This document shows, one piece after another, positions 31,166 through 44,100 of a stretch of DNA of 64,000 nucleotides (positions are counted from its first letter, which is position 1; every line of letters begins with the position of its first letter). The notes under the pieces are model-generated. The model saw only the letters and a list, made by a program, of their open reading frames with translations. It did not search any database and was not told where the DNA came from. The DNA is from Hepsetus odoe (Eukaryota > Chordata > Actinopteri > Characiformes > Hepsetidae): positions 24,525,581 through 24,589,580 of the forward strand of contig CM029380.1 of the NCBI GenBank assembly GCA_017165825.1. The letters are read 5' to 3'. The position numbers were made by a program, and so were the translations under genes.

Positions 31166-32967
31166 CGAGTCCAAAACGGCCTCCATGTTTATCCGATCTA
31201 AAAACGCTGCACGCACAAACCTGACCTGCATTACTGAAGCTGCTCCATGACCAGTTTACAACCTGCTGCAGTATCAGGCTCCACCACTTTTTCTCCACTT
31301 AAGTCTGACCTCCATTTATCTCTGAACAAGGAACAGAACGGTTTGGAACTGAGACAGCAAAGGAGCTCCAGAGAATCTCTCAGCCCAGTACTGACCCAGA
31401 CTCTGTTCAGTGTCTTTCTATGGCGATTATACAAACGGTGTGGCGTCAGGGAGCACTCTAAAGTATTTGGACTCAGTAGAAGGACTGCACTGATACTTCT
31501 GGAAACACCCTGTACACATGATGAACTCCTCATAAATGAATTCTTCAGAAATCTGTTAAGGTGCCTGGAACGCCTCTACCTTGTCGTAGGATGAGCTCTA
31601 TTTCTGATTTCACCCACCTGTAAAAACAGAGGGAAGCTGGTCAGTGGGCACTCAGAATCCTATCAACATGGCTAATCCTTTAGATAAACTCAGAACATTC
31701 CCTGCCCTTCCCCCGAGCCATTTATGCAACTCCTTCTGGAGGCTGGACGCTGAGGCCTTGACTGAACTCCACCATTGAAAGAATTTTAGTGATACTATCA
31801 AGAGCAACACCACTATCATAATATTTGGCCCAAACACGCACCGTCTCCAAAACCCTGGTGGTCTTAAAATAAAAATAAAAAAAAAAAAGCCCAGATGAGA
31901 ATAGATGTCAACGCACTCAGGACAGCAAAATGGCATCATGTCAAGCTTCCAGGGCCACTCGGTTCTCATCAGGAGACACTGTCCACTACTCTCATGACGT
32001 AACCACATCTCCATCCGGGCCAGAACGCTGAATCACGAAGGGTCATAAACCGTGATCTGGTGGTTCACGGCTTTTCAGTCACCGCACCCTGCGAAGTACA
32101 ACAAACAGATCACCAAAGCCTGGACACCCTCGCGGTCACGCTGACCACGGCGCTGATTGACCCAATGAAAGATTTCGGTCTTCAGTCATCGCCGAAGCTC
32201 CAGCAGACTGTGACTCCACGGTAGAGCGCGAGACAGGTATGTGTGTTTGCCGGCACGCTGACGGATACGGAAGGCGCGGAACCTCGACTGACCTGAACGT
32301 TTCTTCGAGGTAGCGGTTGTTGCCCTGCCATCTACGGCCTTATCTCCAAAGAGGGACAACCACAGGGGTCTGAAGACAGCCAGGACGTGAAAAGTACAGT
32401 CTTCCAGACATTACGGACCGCTGAGGACACAAGGGTACTGGTCAGCCTTCCCTCAGCAAGCTTTATGAGCTGACCAGAGCGGAAAAACGATGAAAGAATG
32501 GTTTTTAACGAGACCGATGCTTGCGAACGTCGAGCTTTTGCAGCTGCAGATGGGAAAGAATGAGAAAGCAGCATCTTGGTGAAGCAGTAAAGAAGTGAGA
32601 ATTGACAGACGGATTGAAGCATCCCACCCACCGTGTCGGGACGTCCGGGAAATGGACGCAGGCTTGGGCAACAGTAGCGCATGTGTTAAAAGTGTGACTA
32701 AATGCTTCCTCCTGTCAGGCTAAAGAATGCTGGGTGGAACAGGAAGACCTCAACCACCTAAAGATATAAAAAACATGTGTCATGGCGAATACCTGCCAGC
32801 GCTAGCCTTGAAGTTCTAAGCTACTGGATTCGCACAGGAACCATTTGAACTAAATCACACAAAAAAGGTGCAGTCGTGGGAGAACAGTGTGTGTAGTCTG
32901 ATTAGAAAAACTTAAAGACTTCATCTTCTGGCACCACAATCAACAGGATTGAGAAATAAGAGCACAT

Positions 32968-33122
32968 GTCCAATAGGTTTGTTTTTTTATTGTTATTTCA
33001 GAAAATGATAATGTAAAACGGTAACAAGGTCAGCGACAGGAGGGAACGTGTAAAATAAGAGTAGGTCAGGTGGAGGGCAGGACATGAAGAGGTGCATGCT
33101 GGGATCCCAACGGATTCACCAC
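32968..33122 (-). other. psmd1: candidate non-coding 3' UTR exon of psmd1 with poly(A) signal
   Basis: On the - strand a good acceptor (ttctctTCTTTTTACAG) precedes 33122, and AATAAA lies at 32991-32986. A possible donor, AATAG|gtacgc, lies 18 bases after the psmd1 stop. The two would give a spliced 3' UTR with the 69-bp repeat array left in the intron. No cDNA supports this. Confidence 0.35.
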
Positions 33123-33210
33123 CTGTAAAAAGAAGAGAAATGAATTAATGGAGCAGATTTGCTTTTCTACACATCACACCTTTGCTTAAATCATTTCTCA
33201 TTTTCAGTCC

Positions 33211-33602
33211 AGTCCAGTCCCTGTCCTTGAGCAGTTCTCCAGATCTTCCTGAAGGACAGTGGTGTTGTCTCTCATGTTCAGTCCAGTCTCTGTACCTGAG
33301 CAGTTCTCCAGATCTTCCTGAAGGACAGTGTTGTTGTCTCTCATGTTCAGTCCAGTCTCTGTACCTGAGCAGTTCTCCAGATCTTCCTGAAGGACAGTGT
33401 TGTTGTCTCTCATGTTCAGTCCAGTCTCTGTACCTGAGCAGTTTGATAGTTCTGTGTTGGTTAATCCACACAGTGATCTACGTCTGAACCTTCAAGCAGT
33501 GAAGAAACAAGGGCAGATGATTCCAGATGATCAACTGATTTGTTTACTGCTGAGTGGGTGGAACCCTTTTATCTAGAACCTTTGCAGCCTGGAGCACTAC
33601 AA
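33211..33602 (-). repeat. 69-bp minisatellite array (three units) with element flank
   Basis: Regular units start at 33232, 33301 and 33370 (period 69). The flank to 33602 (cacagtgatctacgtctgaa, tgggtggaacccttttatct, gcagcctggagc) is shared with the copies at 43.2 and 55.8 kb. Confidence 0.9.
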
Positions 33603-34945
33603 ATCTCAGTTTGCCAAAGATCAGATAACGAGAGGCAGAAAACTGGTGAATCCCAAGTGAAATTAAAGAGAAGTGTAGACATTTGAGGTGTAAATATTGA
33701 AAATAGTTTTTGCACCAGCAAGGTGGTTCCCTATGAAACAGAACTGAGGAGTGAATTTTGACTTTTGCACTGTAGTGTTTTTGAAATGAGTGTTTTACCA
33801 AAATTTGAAAACGGCGTTTTTCCAAACGGACAAATCAAATGCTACTGCGAATCAAATCAGATTCTACTGAACTTCACATGACGCTGATCGGAAGAACAAA
33901 GCCATGAAAGTGAAAGGTCCTGCTGGTTGTACTGCTGGTTCAGGGCCTCCCGTTGAGCCTCAGTGAAAATGACTCAGAGCTGCAGCCACTGCTTACATTC
34001 CATAGGCACTGGTGGGTTTGGGCCAGGAAAAGCTGGCACCTCCCGTTACAGCTATCGTACGATCTAAGGACAAAGGCAACTGGCTTGCAGTGAGGCACGG
34101 CCGTGGGAAATGAGAGAGAACCCGAGCCCTGGATCTCCAGTGATGCGGGTTTAGGACGGGGGTTGGTGATGTATTTACATATTTGACCTCCTCAGGTATC
34201 AAAAGGCTTTTAATCAAGAACGGATATCTTTAACAGCCGGTAAACTGAATGATTTGCGTTCGGAATGAATGAATGAATGAATCGGATGCCACAAACATTT
34301 GCCAGGTGATTTTAATCCTGAACAAATTTCAAGCCTGTTTTCTAATCCTCAAGCTTCATCTTCTACCTTCTAAGGATACAGCTCGTACTTTAGCATTACT
34401 TTGACTTTGAACTAAGTTTTAAATGATTATGTAAAACAATTGTAAAGATTCATTTTAGAAAATATTCCAAGGTATGATTAGCTTCTTGCAGGCACCAAAT
34501 TACCTGCACTCACTAATTTACAGGAAGAGGAAGAGACGTTAGAGAAGGGCCGAAGCACGACTGCAGCCACCTGAGGATCAACTCCACGTTTCCTAACGTA
34601 GAACACCTCGCACTTTGTCATCATTTCAAAGCTTTTGCTGCTTCATTGTAAGGAACGCTCGCCTCACAAGGATACAAATCTGCTGCAGACAATTTTTCAA
34701 CTGCATTTACCCCAAACACCCAGGCTCTCTCTCTTGTGGTCCCATTTAAAATAAGATCGGTTATAAATGAAGTTAATGTATTTCACCTGTAAAACCCGTT
34801 TTAGGGAACTCAATCAGACCTTGAGCACCAGTGTTGTATGCTTTTGCGTTGTGGTGGACCTTCGTTTGTCCTAACAGTGCAGACCGGGTTTTAAAAGCCC
34901 TGCTGTAACACCTATGTGGTTTCCTGCGTACCTATTAGGGGACGT

Positions 34946-35092
34946 TCAATCATCCGAGTACTCAAACGGCTCTGGGGCCTCTGGCTCCTGCTCCTCTTCC
35001 TCAATCTTGGGCCCATGAGCCGAGACTGGCTCCACAAGCTCCTCCTCCTCTTCACTGGTGTCCTTCAGGATGATGATGCCACCTGTGTGTAA
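34946..35092 (-). CDS. psmd1: psmd1 last coding exon (Rpn13-binding tail)
   Basis: Acceptor ttcctcctcag on the - strand, phase 0. Encodes LHTGGIIILKDTSEEEEELV, EPVSAHGPKIEEEEQ and EPEAPEPFEYSDD, stop TGA at 34948-34946. Human has EYIDD in the last residues, so Ile is Ser here. Confidence 0.95.
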   Translation of the reverse strand, partial: LHTGGIIILKDTSEEEEELVEPVSAHGPKIEEEEQEPEAPEPFEYSDD

Positions 35093-38053
35093 CTGAGGAG
35101 GAACAAAAGGTCAGCTTTTCACTGTACAGAAAAGGAAGAGCTGGTTCCAGTGGCCCAACACTGACCTGGAGACTGGTGCCAGGACTAAGAGTGGCTAGGT
35201 GATGAGAGTAGATATGTCTTCACACTCTTCTATCCTTTTTTCGCCCTCTCAGCTGACACCGCGCAGTGTTATTACCATGGAAACAACTGCAGACGCTCTC
35301 CAAAGAAAATGAATGATACCCTGCTTCCATTATGTAGTGTTTACTCCTGAAAGCGTCCACTCTAAGAAATAGTTTGGCAAAAAATCAAATACCTACAATT
35401 TCCATCTGCCCAGTGTTTGTTGTTTGATGTAAGTAGTAATGGAAGTTTATATCCTGCTGATTAGAGTTCTAACTACGTGCCTCAGTGTTAATGATGATAG
35501 GAGTGTAAAACGATGAGTGTTTTTCATAACTTACAGCATCACATTTTTTAGATTCTGGTATATTTTTGCAGTATACTTATTTATAGTGCAGTACACTTTA
35601 TCTGAATTAAGTTTTAATAACCCAAAACAAACATATATAAACATTTGTGATGGTTAATAGAGCGTCATATATCTGGTGAGATATTTATTTATCTATACAG
35701 CACTTCCAAAAAGTGCTCTAAAGGACGGAGCGAGTCCAGTAGGACTCTCGGCCTCTCTGTGGGACGTCTGACCTCAGCGGGTAAATCTCTGCTCTGCTCT
35801 CAGCTTTGTTTATTTGGAGCAGTTAGTGGTGCCGTCGTCTTCCGAGCAGGGCTGCGTGTGGGGGACGGCTGATTATTTACAGCGGAAAACTCTTACGGCG
35901 GCTCGCGGCCCAGGGCTTTTTTTGGCCAGTTGTGTTTTTTGCTTTCCCCCCATAAAGTTAAAGAGGAAAAAAAAAAAAAAGCTTGTGGTAGATATTGATC
36001 GAAAGACACGCATCACACTCTTCAGGGTCGTGATCTAAGCTGGGTGGCGTTGAAAAAAATGAACAGAATATTGTCATCTATAAATATGAACCTTTCAGTT
36101 TCTTCCTAGATGTGCTGTGCTGCAGCCTGATGGCCGTTTAACATCCTGCAGACCATTCCATCAGCTCGGTGACCGAACCGAACATCACACCCAAAAATTA
36201 TTCAAATAATCTGAGACATCTGAAGGATGCATCTAAAAAGTGACTTTACATCTGATTCATTATTATATGTAGTCTTATGCTATAAAGGTATAAATGAAGG
36301 ATTTAACTGTAAACCCATTTTAAGGTACTCGAATGAACCTCTGAATATCTTTGAGGGTGTTTTTGCACTGCGCTGGATTAAAATGTCCCATGATAGAACT
36401 TTTCTTTAGTCTTGTTAGTACCGAAGCACGTTTTTAGCCTTAAAAAAAGAATAACCAAGGGCTGAATTTTCAAATAAATTCAGTCTTTTGCTCACAAATT
36501 ATTCATACTTAAAAATATAAAGATGCATGTAATCCACAAAAGTATGAAGACGGACGTTCTCCCACTTCTCCCATATTAGATCAGTATTATTAATTTCCCA
36601 GCATCTCCAGTTAAAGGTGAGCATTAGTGGCGAACCGCTGCTGATATGTAATCACACCCCTGTAGAGCCCAGAGTGAGCTGGAAGGAGAGAAGAGAGGTT
36701 CGCTCACCGGTTTGAACGGCTGGTAGCGACAGGTCTCAGGCATGGTCAGCACTCGGAGCTGTGCAGGCATTGCTCGTGCCGGGTTCTCCAGCATCTGGAA
36801 GTTGGGCTCCTGTTCTTTTTTCTTCTCCTTCTCCTTCTCTTTCTCCTTTTCTTCATCTTTCTTCTCTTTCTCAGCCTCCTGCGTTTCCTGTGCCAGCATG
36901 ACAGAGCGATAGATCAGTGAATGTTGATATTAACGATCATCACCCCCATCTTCCAGCGTACAGGACAGGAACACCACGGATGGAAGAATCTGTAATAATA
37001 TGTGGAAGCTGCTTCTTTTTCAGAACGGAAGCATTAGAACTGGGGCGCTAAATAACGGGAGACTGAAAAAGAGAAGCGAAAATGTACAGTAACAGGCTGG
37101 TAAAGCAATAATTATTGACCAATTTGATCCAAAATCTTTGAATTTTGGCCAACTTCTCAAAGTGCTGGTTCAATTTGAGCCTTGATCTCGTTTGCGTTCA
37201 GTATTTTTGTGAAATTGGCATTAGACTGATGATTTTAACGTGAACTAATCGAGGAACAATTCCAGCCTTTCGGTGGCCTTAAAATGTGAAGACCTGAAAC
37301 GAAAACAGTCTGCTGGTTTAGGCTGAAACAAAATAACTTCAATACGTTTAATCATCATTTTCTTTCTCCACCAATCTTCACTAACTCGCAAGGAACTCGC
37401 TAAAACGCAGTAAATATCCAAGGAGAGACAGAAAAACATCAGCATTCAATAGGAATCGACCTGTCTAATAAGTGAAGGTGTTTGGCTGGAACAACCTAAG
37501 GTTCTTCATTTCACCAGCTCAGATGAGACGTTTCCTGAGCAGCTGAACGTGTCGGAGAAAATGTGGCAAAATAAATGTTCATCACTAGCATGTCTTCTGA
37601 AGTCGCCCTGTAATTCAACACCTCTGGCAAGAAACAGCCGCTGCTCGGGCCCCTTACGGATTTGCTGTTCTTTCTCCAGGAACGTGTTCATAAACATGAC
37701 TGAAACAAGGGGTACCTGTGAAAATATGGTCAAATCATCTGAGCGGAATTATAAAACGAAGGCTTTAAGTGCTTGCTGTCTGTATGAGCTGTGATCTCTG
37801 TCAGAGAGTATCATTTCTGTTGAGATGAAGGAGAGATTTTGGAAGTTTGGAGTTTGTAGATTATTTAGAAAGCAGTCCATTTGCTGAAAGTACAAATGTA
37901 TACAGAAGGCCGGATTAGGGTTAGGGTTAGCCCAAGGACACAGCACATTCATCTCCATCTTTCTCTGCTGTTATTAGTATTTTATTGATTATTTATATGG
38001 TCAAATAAAATAGCAAATTAGGTGAAAACCGACTAATAAAAACCAATGTCTTC

Positions 38054-38106
<53 letters not shown>

Positions 38107-41100
38107 CTCTCTCTCCCTCTCTCTGTTTAACAGTATTTCATTGATTATTTTGATCACTTATATGGCTAAAATAAAAAAAAAATAGAGAATTATGTGAAAA
38201 CTGACTAATCTGTAAATCTCTACAAAAAGAGGGAGAGAGAGAGAGAATATTTTACAGCTTAGGGTGGTGTGGATATTGGCTTGTTGTATAAGACAGAAAA
38301 ACAACACTAAACAAGGCCTTTTTGAGGAAAATGAAATGTTATGATTGATGGGAACTGGCCTTCACAAAGGCGGATAATTCAAAATAGAGATCCAACAAAA
38401 AGATCTCTAAAGGTCCCGGGGCGTAATTCACTCAGCAACATGGCTCGGCCACATCGCTCCAGCACCAAACGCTCTCTCAGCCCTGAAACTCAGCCGGGAG
38501 CGATTAGGTGGGTGCTGGTTTTCACTCGCCAGCGATTGAAGAAAAGCTGGCCTGATGGAAAACAGCGACAGAGTCGACAGCATAACCAGCTAATACACCC
38601 TAATTCAGCGGCGAATCACGGGTGAACCGACAGGCGAGGTCTCAAAACTCCACCTGCCCCTGCCCTCTCTTTAAACTCCAGCTGCACAAGCTGGCTCTGC
38701 AAGCCATTAGCAAATCACAGGCCGCTCGGAGGTCCGTTCTTCAAGAAAAGCAAAATCGACGAGGCCTCTGCCACTTTCCGTTTCATGAGAAGAGGTGTTT
38801 GTGGTGCAGTGGCCTTTCTGCTTCAGGGAGCTTTAGAAACACATGGAGATGCGAAAACAGATAAAGAACGCAAGCAAGCGATGGTCTTTTTGGTGAGCAG
38901 TGACTGGGATAGAGTGAGGAACGGGTGAAACTGATCAGAAAGGTGAAAGTGCCAGTGGGGCACAATTCTAGAGCCATGCTGAACAGAGATAAGCTACAAC
39001 ATTAAAACCACCTGCTTGTGTGGGTCTCCTTGGAGCCACCAAAACACCTCAGATCCATCGAGGAATAGAGATTACGAGGAGTGCTGAGGCGTCTGCACCT
39101 CATATGTAACTATAGATCCTCCTCAAGGCCTGCAAGGCCAGTTTTTTTCCTACAGATTTTCTCTCAAAAAAGTGAGATGTGGGGAATTGGGAGGAAAACC
39201 TTGAACTCTATGTTCCTCAGCTGGTTCCTGAACTGTGTTTGCAGTGTGAGGGAGTGTTCTACTGAAAGAGAACACTGCAATAATTATGAAGGGGGAACTT
39301 GATCTACAGTAAGGTTTTAGGCGTAAAGTAAGTCCTCATGAATGCAGGACTCAAGGTTCCCCAGCAGTTCATTGTCCAGATTGTCACACTGCCTCCACCG
39401 GCTTCCCATAATGCATCCTGGTGTCCCTTCCTCACGCTAGGACACAAAAATTCTGGTCTCCGTTGTAGAAGCTTGGAAGGTGGACAGAGGTCAGTATGGA
39501 CACTAGAACCGGTCTGCAGCCCCATATGCAGCTGCACTGTTCTGAGACCTTTCTATCAGAACCAGAACCTTTTCAGCACTTTGTGCTCTGGACGGGTCCT
39601 CGAGCACCACTGGGACAGGTCAACAGTTGTCCCCAACTCAGTTCTTGAAACGTTGGTTAATACCAAACATGAGTGGTGTAAATCACTCAGCTTAAACATT
39701 CTACCAAACTACATGAGGAATGGCTCTAGACCAGTTGTCCTACTGAGTAAACATACCACTTCCATCTTCTCCTCCTCCTTCTCCTTCTTTTCTTTTTCTT
39801 TCTCCTTCTTCTTGGCTTTGGCAGTGATGGAGAGCACAGCGGTGGAAACCTAAGAGGAGACACGCAGTGAATGTTAAACACCAAAGACGTAATCTCTGAT
39901 TCTAAATGAAGCAGCAGATTAACAGCCTTTCAGAATCACAGGACAAAACCAGGCAGTAAATTAGTTGGATGATTTCTCAACGGCAGACTGGAGGACTCCA
40001 CACTCTGCAAAGTGTTTTCTCACACACATTAAAGCCATTAGCTAATTTCTGATCTGGATCAGGACCAGGTGGATCCGGCGTGTCGGAGAAAGAAGATAAA
40101 ACACGCACAAAAATAAAAAAGTGCACAAGGTTTCAAACTTAAACATTTGAGGTTAAGTGGTTACCTTCTCCTTCTCTTTCTCCTTGGGGACCTCCAGGGC
40201 TGGAGGGTAAGCGAAGGTGGAGGGTTTACAGTTGGACCGGTACTGAACCTTTGGCATCTGGACAACACAAAAGACATTTGCAGAAAAGTGAATGAAGAAC
40301 TGGCTCTGGGTTGGGCGGAAAACCTCTTCACATCATTCTGGTACATCTACACGAAATCAATAATAACCAGATACGTTTATAGCTCTAATCATGAACTGTA
40401 ACTGACTGAACTCATCAGACACAAAATTCATCTGCAGAACTCCTTCACGTCCGCAAAACGATGAGGAAAAATGTCAATTACGTTCTAAATGCAGGTCTGT
40501 GTGATTGGGGAATGGCTCGACCTCTCGCTGTGCCATTCAGTGCCACTGTTGAAAGTACAACACAAACTATTGTTCCTTCAAAAACACTCAGAGTGCGTAA
40601 GATTTAACTAAAAGAAATGTTTGATTTATTAAAGTATCGCCCCAGTGACCTTTGGTTCTGTTGGAGTTGAGATTTCAGTGAAAGTCTGGCTGCTGACGAC
40701 TCCCTTCACGGCAACAGAAAAGGCTGGTGCACAAGACAAGTCCAGACAAACCGTCTTTCAGTACAAAAAATGAGCAAACAAAGAGGGACGGCTAGTGGTG
40801 CTTGCACAGAGCAGGTGTGGAGAAAAGAAATCTTATCCCACTCCTGAAGCGTGAAGTGTTTTATAACAGTCAGGCAGAGCTGATGCTGAATATGCATCTT
40901 TGGATTTTCTGGCTTCCCTACTGACGGGTAGGCATCAGAGTGTTTCCTAAAACTCAACAGTGCAGAGACACTGTCCACAGTATCCAAGGATACGAAGAAA
41001 TCAAGTCATAATATGGAAAAGGACAGTGAGGACTTTAGCGTAATCTTTAGCGTCAGGGTCTCGGTCCCCCTGCAGTTGCTGATCAGGATGAAAATGAAAA

Positions 41101-44100
41101 CGCAGTCCGGGTGATGCCAGAACAACCGGAACGTGTTAAGCTGCAAGACATACAGGAGTTTCTCTGAAGGTCTGCAAATTGAAAAATCGGATTTGTTTTA
41201 TGGTCACTGAATATTCCCAAACTCTGGGAAACAATAAAACAAGCACATAAACAGTGTGTTCAGACACAAGACAGTGTTTGGGCTTTTATATGATCATAAA
41301 CACTGAAAATGTAATAAAACAGATGTTCATTTATTTATCTGACAGGCCAGCGAACACAACGCAATTACTGCTGAGCTGCACTTCATCTGTGCTCCTGATT
41401 TGTGGAGTTAAAGAAACAGCCCTTGTTGTTGGTTACCTTCAGGTCTTTGTTGAGGCCAATGATGGCTGTAGGCGTGAAGGCCAGAGACAGGAAGTGAGAG
41501 AGCGGGAACCAGAACCAGAACTGAGTGAAGACCAGCAGACCCACCACTGATGGCATGTGTGTGTGTCCAGTACGAGACTGCAAGGAGATGGTCACGTTTC
41601 GGCCACCTAGAGAGAGAGAGAGAGGGAGGAAAAAAATAAAGGAAAGTGAGAAGCAAGTAGTAAAAAGAGAGAAAGGAAAAATGAGGACAAAGTACACAAG
41701 AAAGCAAAAAAAAAGGGGGAAAGAAAAAAGTAGGAGAACAGGGATAAAAAGAGACAATATGAGCAAGGAAGAGCAATAAATAAAAAAAAAAAGTAAAGAG
41801 ATGAAATAAAGAGCAAAAAAAGTTAAGAGAATGAGAAAGAAGAGAGGAGGAAGGGAAAGAAACATTTTTTTGAAATATTCAGGCGCTGAAGCAGGACTCT
41901 GTGAATAATGAGATGGTCTCTGGGCCGTGGTCTCTTTGTAAACGCGCCCCGGGGCTGTAATTCATTTTCCACGACTATCGTTCATTACGGCCCAGCAGAT
42001 AAAGTTTAGGGGGGATTTTATTAGAACAATGGAGCGGCGTTATCGGCCCAGAGAACAACGTTTTTCCTGCATCTCTTCCTGTCTGGGTCCAGGCCTGAGG
42101 AGCTGATACTGAACGGTTAATGAGGGACGATCCGAAGGTCAAGGCTGGAGGAGGACGAAATAACAAACAGCCTCCCCGGGGATCGACTGGGAGAGAGGGA
42201 ACGAGGGTAGGAAAGAGGTGTGGATCTGTTAATTACACATTTTTTAGAGGACAAAGAAAAAAGGAGAAAAGTCTTCAGTCGATCAATCTGTCTGAAACAG
42301 AAGATCAGAGTTCACACAGACAATAGCGCTCCGACATGGCGATATCCATCATCGGCTTCCTACGGAGAACATTCAGGGCCCGATTATAAAGCCTGCTGAC
42401 TCGGAAGGGGCGACCTGGAGATCACAACTAGGATTTCGGCTCACGTCACCCAGGAGAGTCCAAAACAAACACAACCTGGGCTGGGTATTGTCCCAACGTT
42501 CTCCGAGACTTTGACTTGATGCGAATTCCAGAGGGATAATGTATGATTGATTTTTTAAGGTTAAAACATTCTTTTATTATCCACAGCTTAAAAAAAAAAA
42601 AAAGGCAGAACATTACATTAAATAGCCGTTTTCTGCAGGTTTTCTTCACTACTTTTACTAAATGTTTAATACATTTTCTGTGGCCCGCTTCATTAACCAA
42701 AATATGTATAAATAAATAAATATAATGTACAAAAAAAAAATGTAATTAAAAGCATCTCACTTCCTCAGAAGCACAATATTTATCTTATTCTTTTCCAATC
42801 ATGAGCTCTTCTCGATTATGTCTGTAGAAGCTGAAAAGGAGGCATTTCTCTAAAAACACTCCACTGTACTGTGTGTCGTACAATATTTACAAAATCACCT
42901 CCTCCATTCGTCTCAATTCAGCTCTCGACATTCACTCTAACCAGATCAGCAGACACTTAAAAACTATATTTATTGTATTTTTAAGGTCTTGTTGAGGAGC
43001 GGTTCTCCAGATCTTCCTGAAGGACAGTGTTGTTGTCTCTCATGTTCAGTCCAGTCTCTGTACCTGAGCAGTTCTCCAGATCTTCCTGAAGGACAGTGTT
43101 GTTGTCTCTCAGCAGCAGGGGGCAGCTGTTGAAACCGCACAGGGAGCAGTGATGGGGATGGTACCTTGCTAAAGGGTAAGCTTAGGGCAACCTAATGGTC
43201 TGGGGTTCAAACCCACGACCTTCTGATCCTGGGGCCACTGCTGCTGATGGCGACCGTTGAGTGGGTGGAACCCTTTTATCTAGAACCTTGTATCTTTAGG
43301 CACTTTGCAGCCTGGAGCTCTAAAACATTTATTCCTGTTTCTTTCATTTAATCCTCAATCTGAGATCAGACAGTCTGATGGACAGGAAATTGTCGATTCC
43401 CTAGTAAAATATAAAGTGTAAATATCTGTGTGCTGAAAAAAGAAAAAAAATAAAATTAGAAACTGTTTGCTAAAAATCGGAAATGTGTTTTCTGTGGAGA
43501 AACAAATCAAACGTTGGGCCAAACCTGAGCAGCGTATACCTTCAAAAGTGTATTTATATAAAACCAGAACACATTTGCTCGTGACGGGCTTCGTGACAAA
43601 ATAAAAGCACGGCTGTTTCTCCAGATCTCTCGGAGAGCTGCTGCTTGGGATTTTCGCTTCCACAACCGATGTGGCAAACAAATGAGCGGTCGCTCCTTCA
43701 TGTACAAAATGTCTCAACAAGTGACGGTTTGAGAACTTCCAGAAGGTTTCACGACTGGAGCGGAGGTAAACCGGGGATCTGCAAACGTTATAATCAGGAG
43801 ATCCCTTCTTTCACCAAATGCTGTTTGTCTGGAGCCGCACAACATATCTGATGACACAGCTTTAAAACCTTCTATTCGGCTACATCATATAAACAAAAAC
43901 TAGATTTTCTAGTTTCCATAACTTGTCTATTTGTCCGTGGTCAGCGTACCGAAGCCGTAGACGAAGTTTGGAACTTGATATCAAATATCACAGTATCTCC
44001 TCAAACATATCTCCTGCGTAACAAAAGTACAAAATAAATAAACAAACATTTCCATGCTCGTTTTTGTGAAGGCTACAGAGAAGGTCCAGATCCACAGGTT

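Larger units (their letters stand above)
27758..32965. other. intergenic, between acap2 and psmd1 3' ends
   Basis: Contains SINE family A copies (28.1, 30.8 and 31.1 kb) and one SINE of another family (29.6 kb). About 31.2-32.8 kb has a somewhat higher density of open frames on both strands, up to 120 codons, but none shows a family I know. It could be decayed transposon or unannotated non-coding RNA. Confidence 0.5.

Noticed and set aside
31652..32682. Possible gene on the - strand between acap2 and psmd1 (frames of 116-120 codons)
   Set aside because: No recognisable domain, no joined exons and low-complexity interruptions; left as unassigned.
37915..37929. Interstitial telomere repeat
   Set aside because: Only about two and a half TTAGGG units; too short to mean a fusion or telomere.
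41383..41865. 160-codon hydrophobic frame on the - strand
   Set aside because: Its N-terminal part is the CT tract before a psmd1 acceptor; only the GRNVTISL part is real exon.
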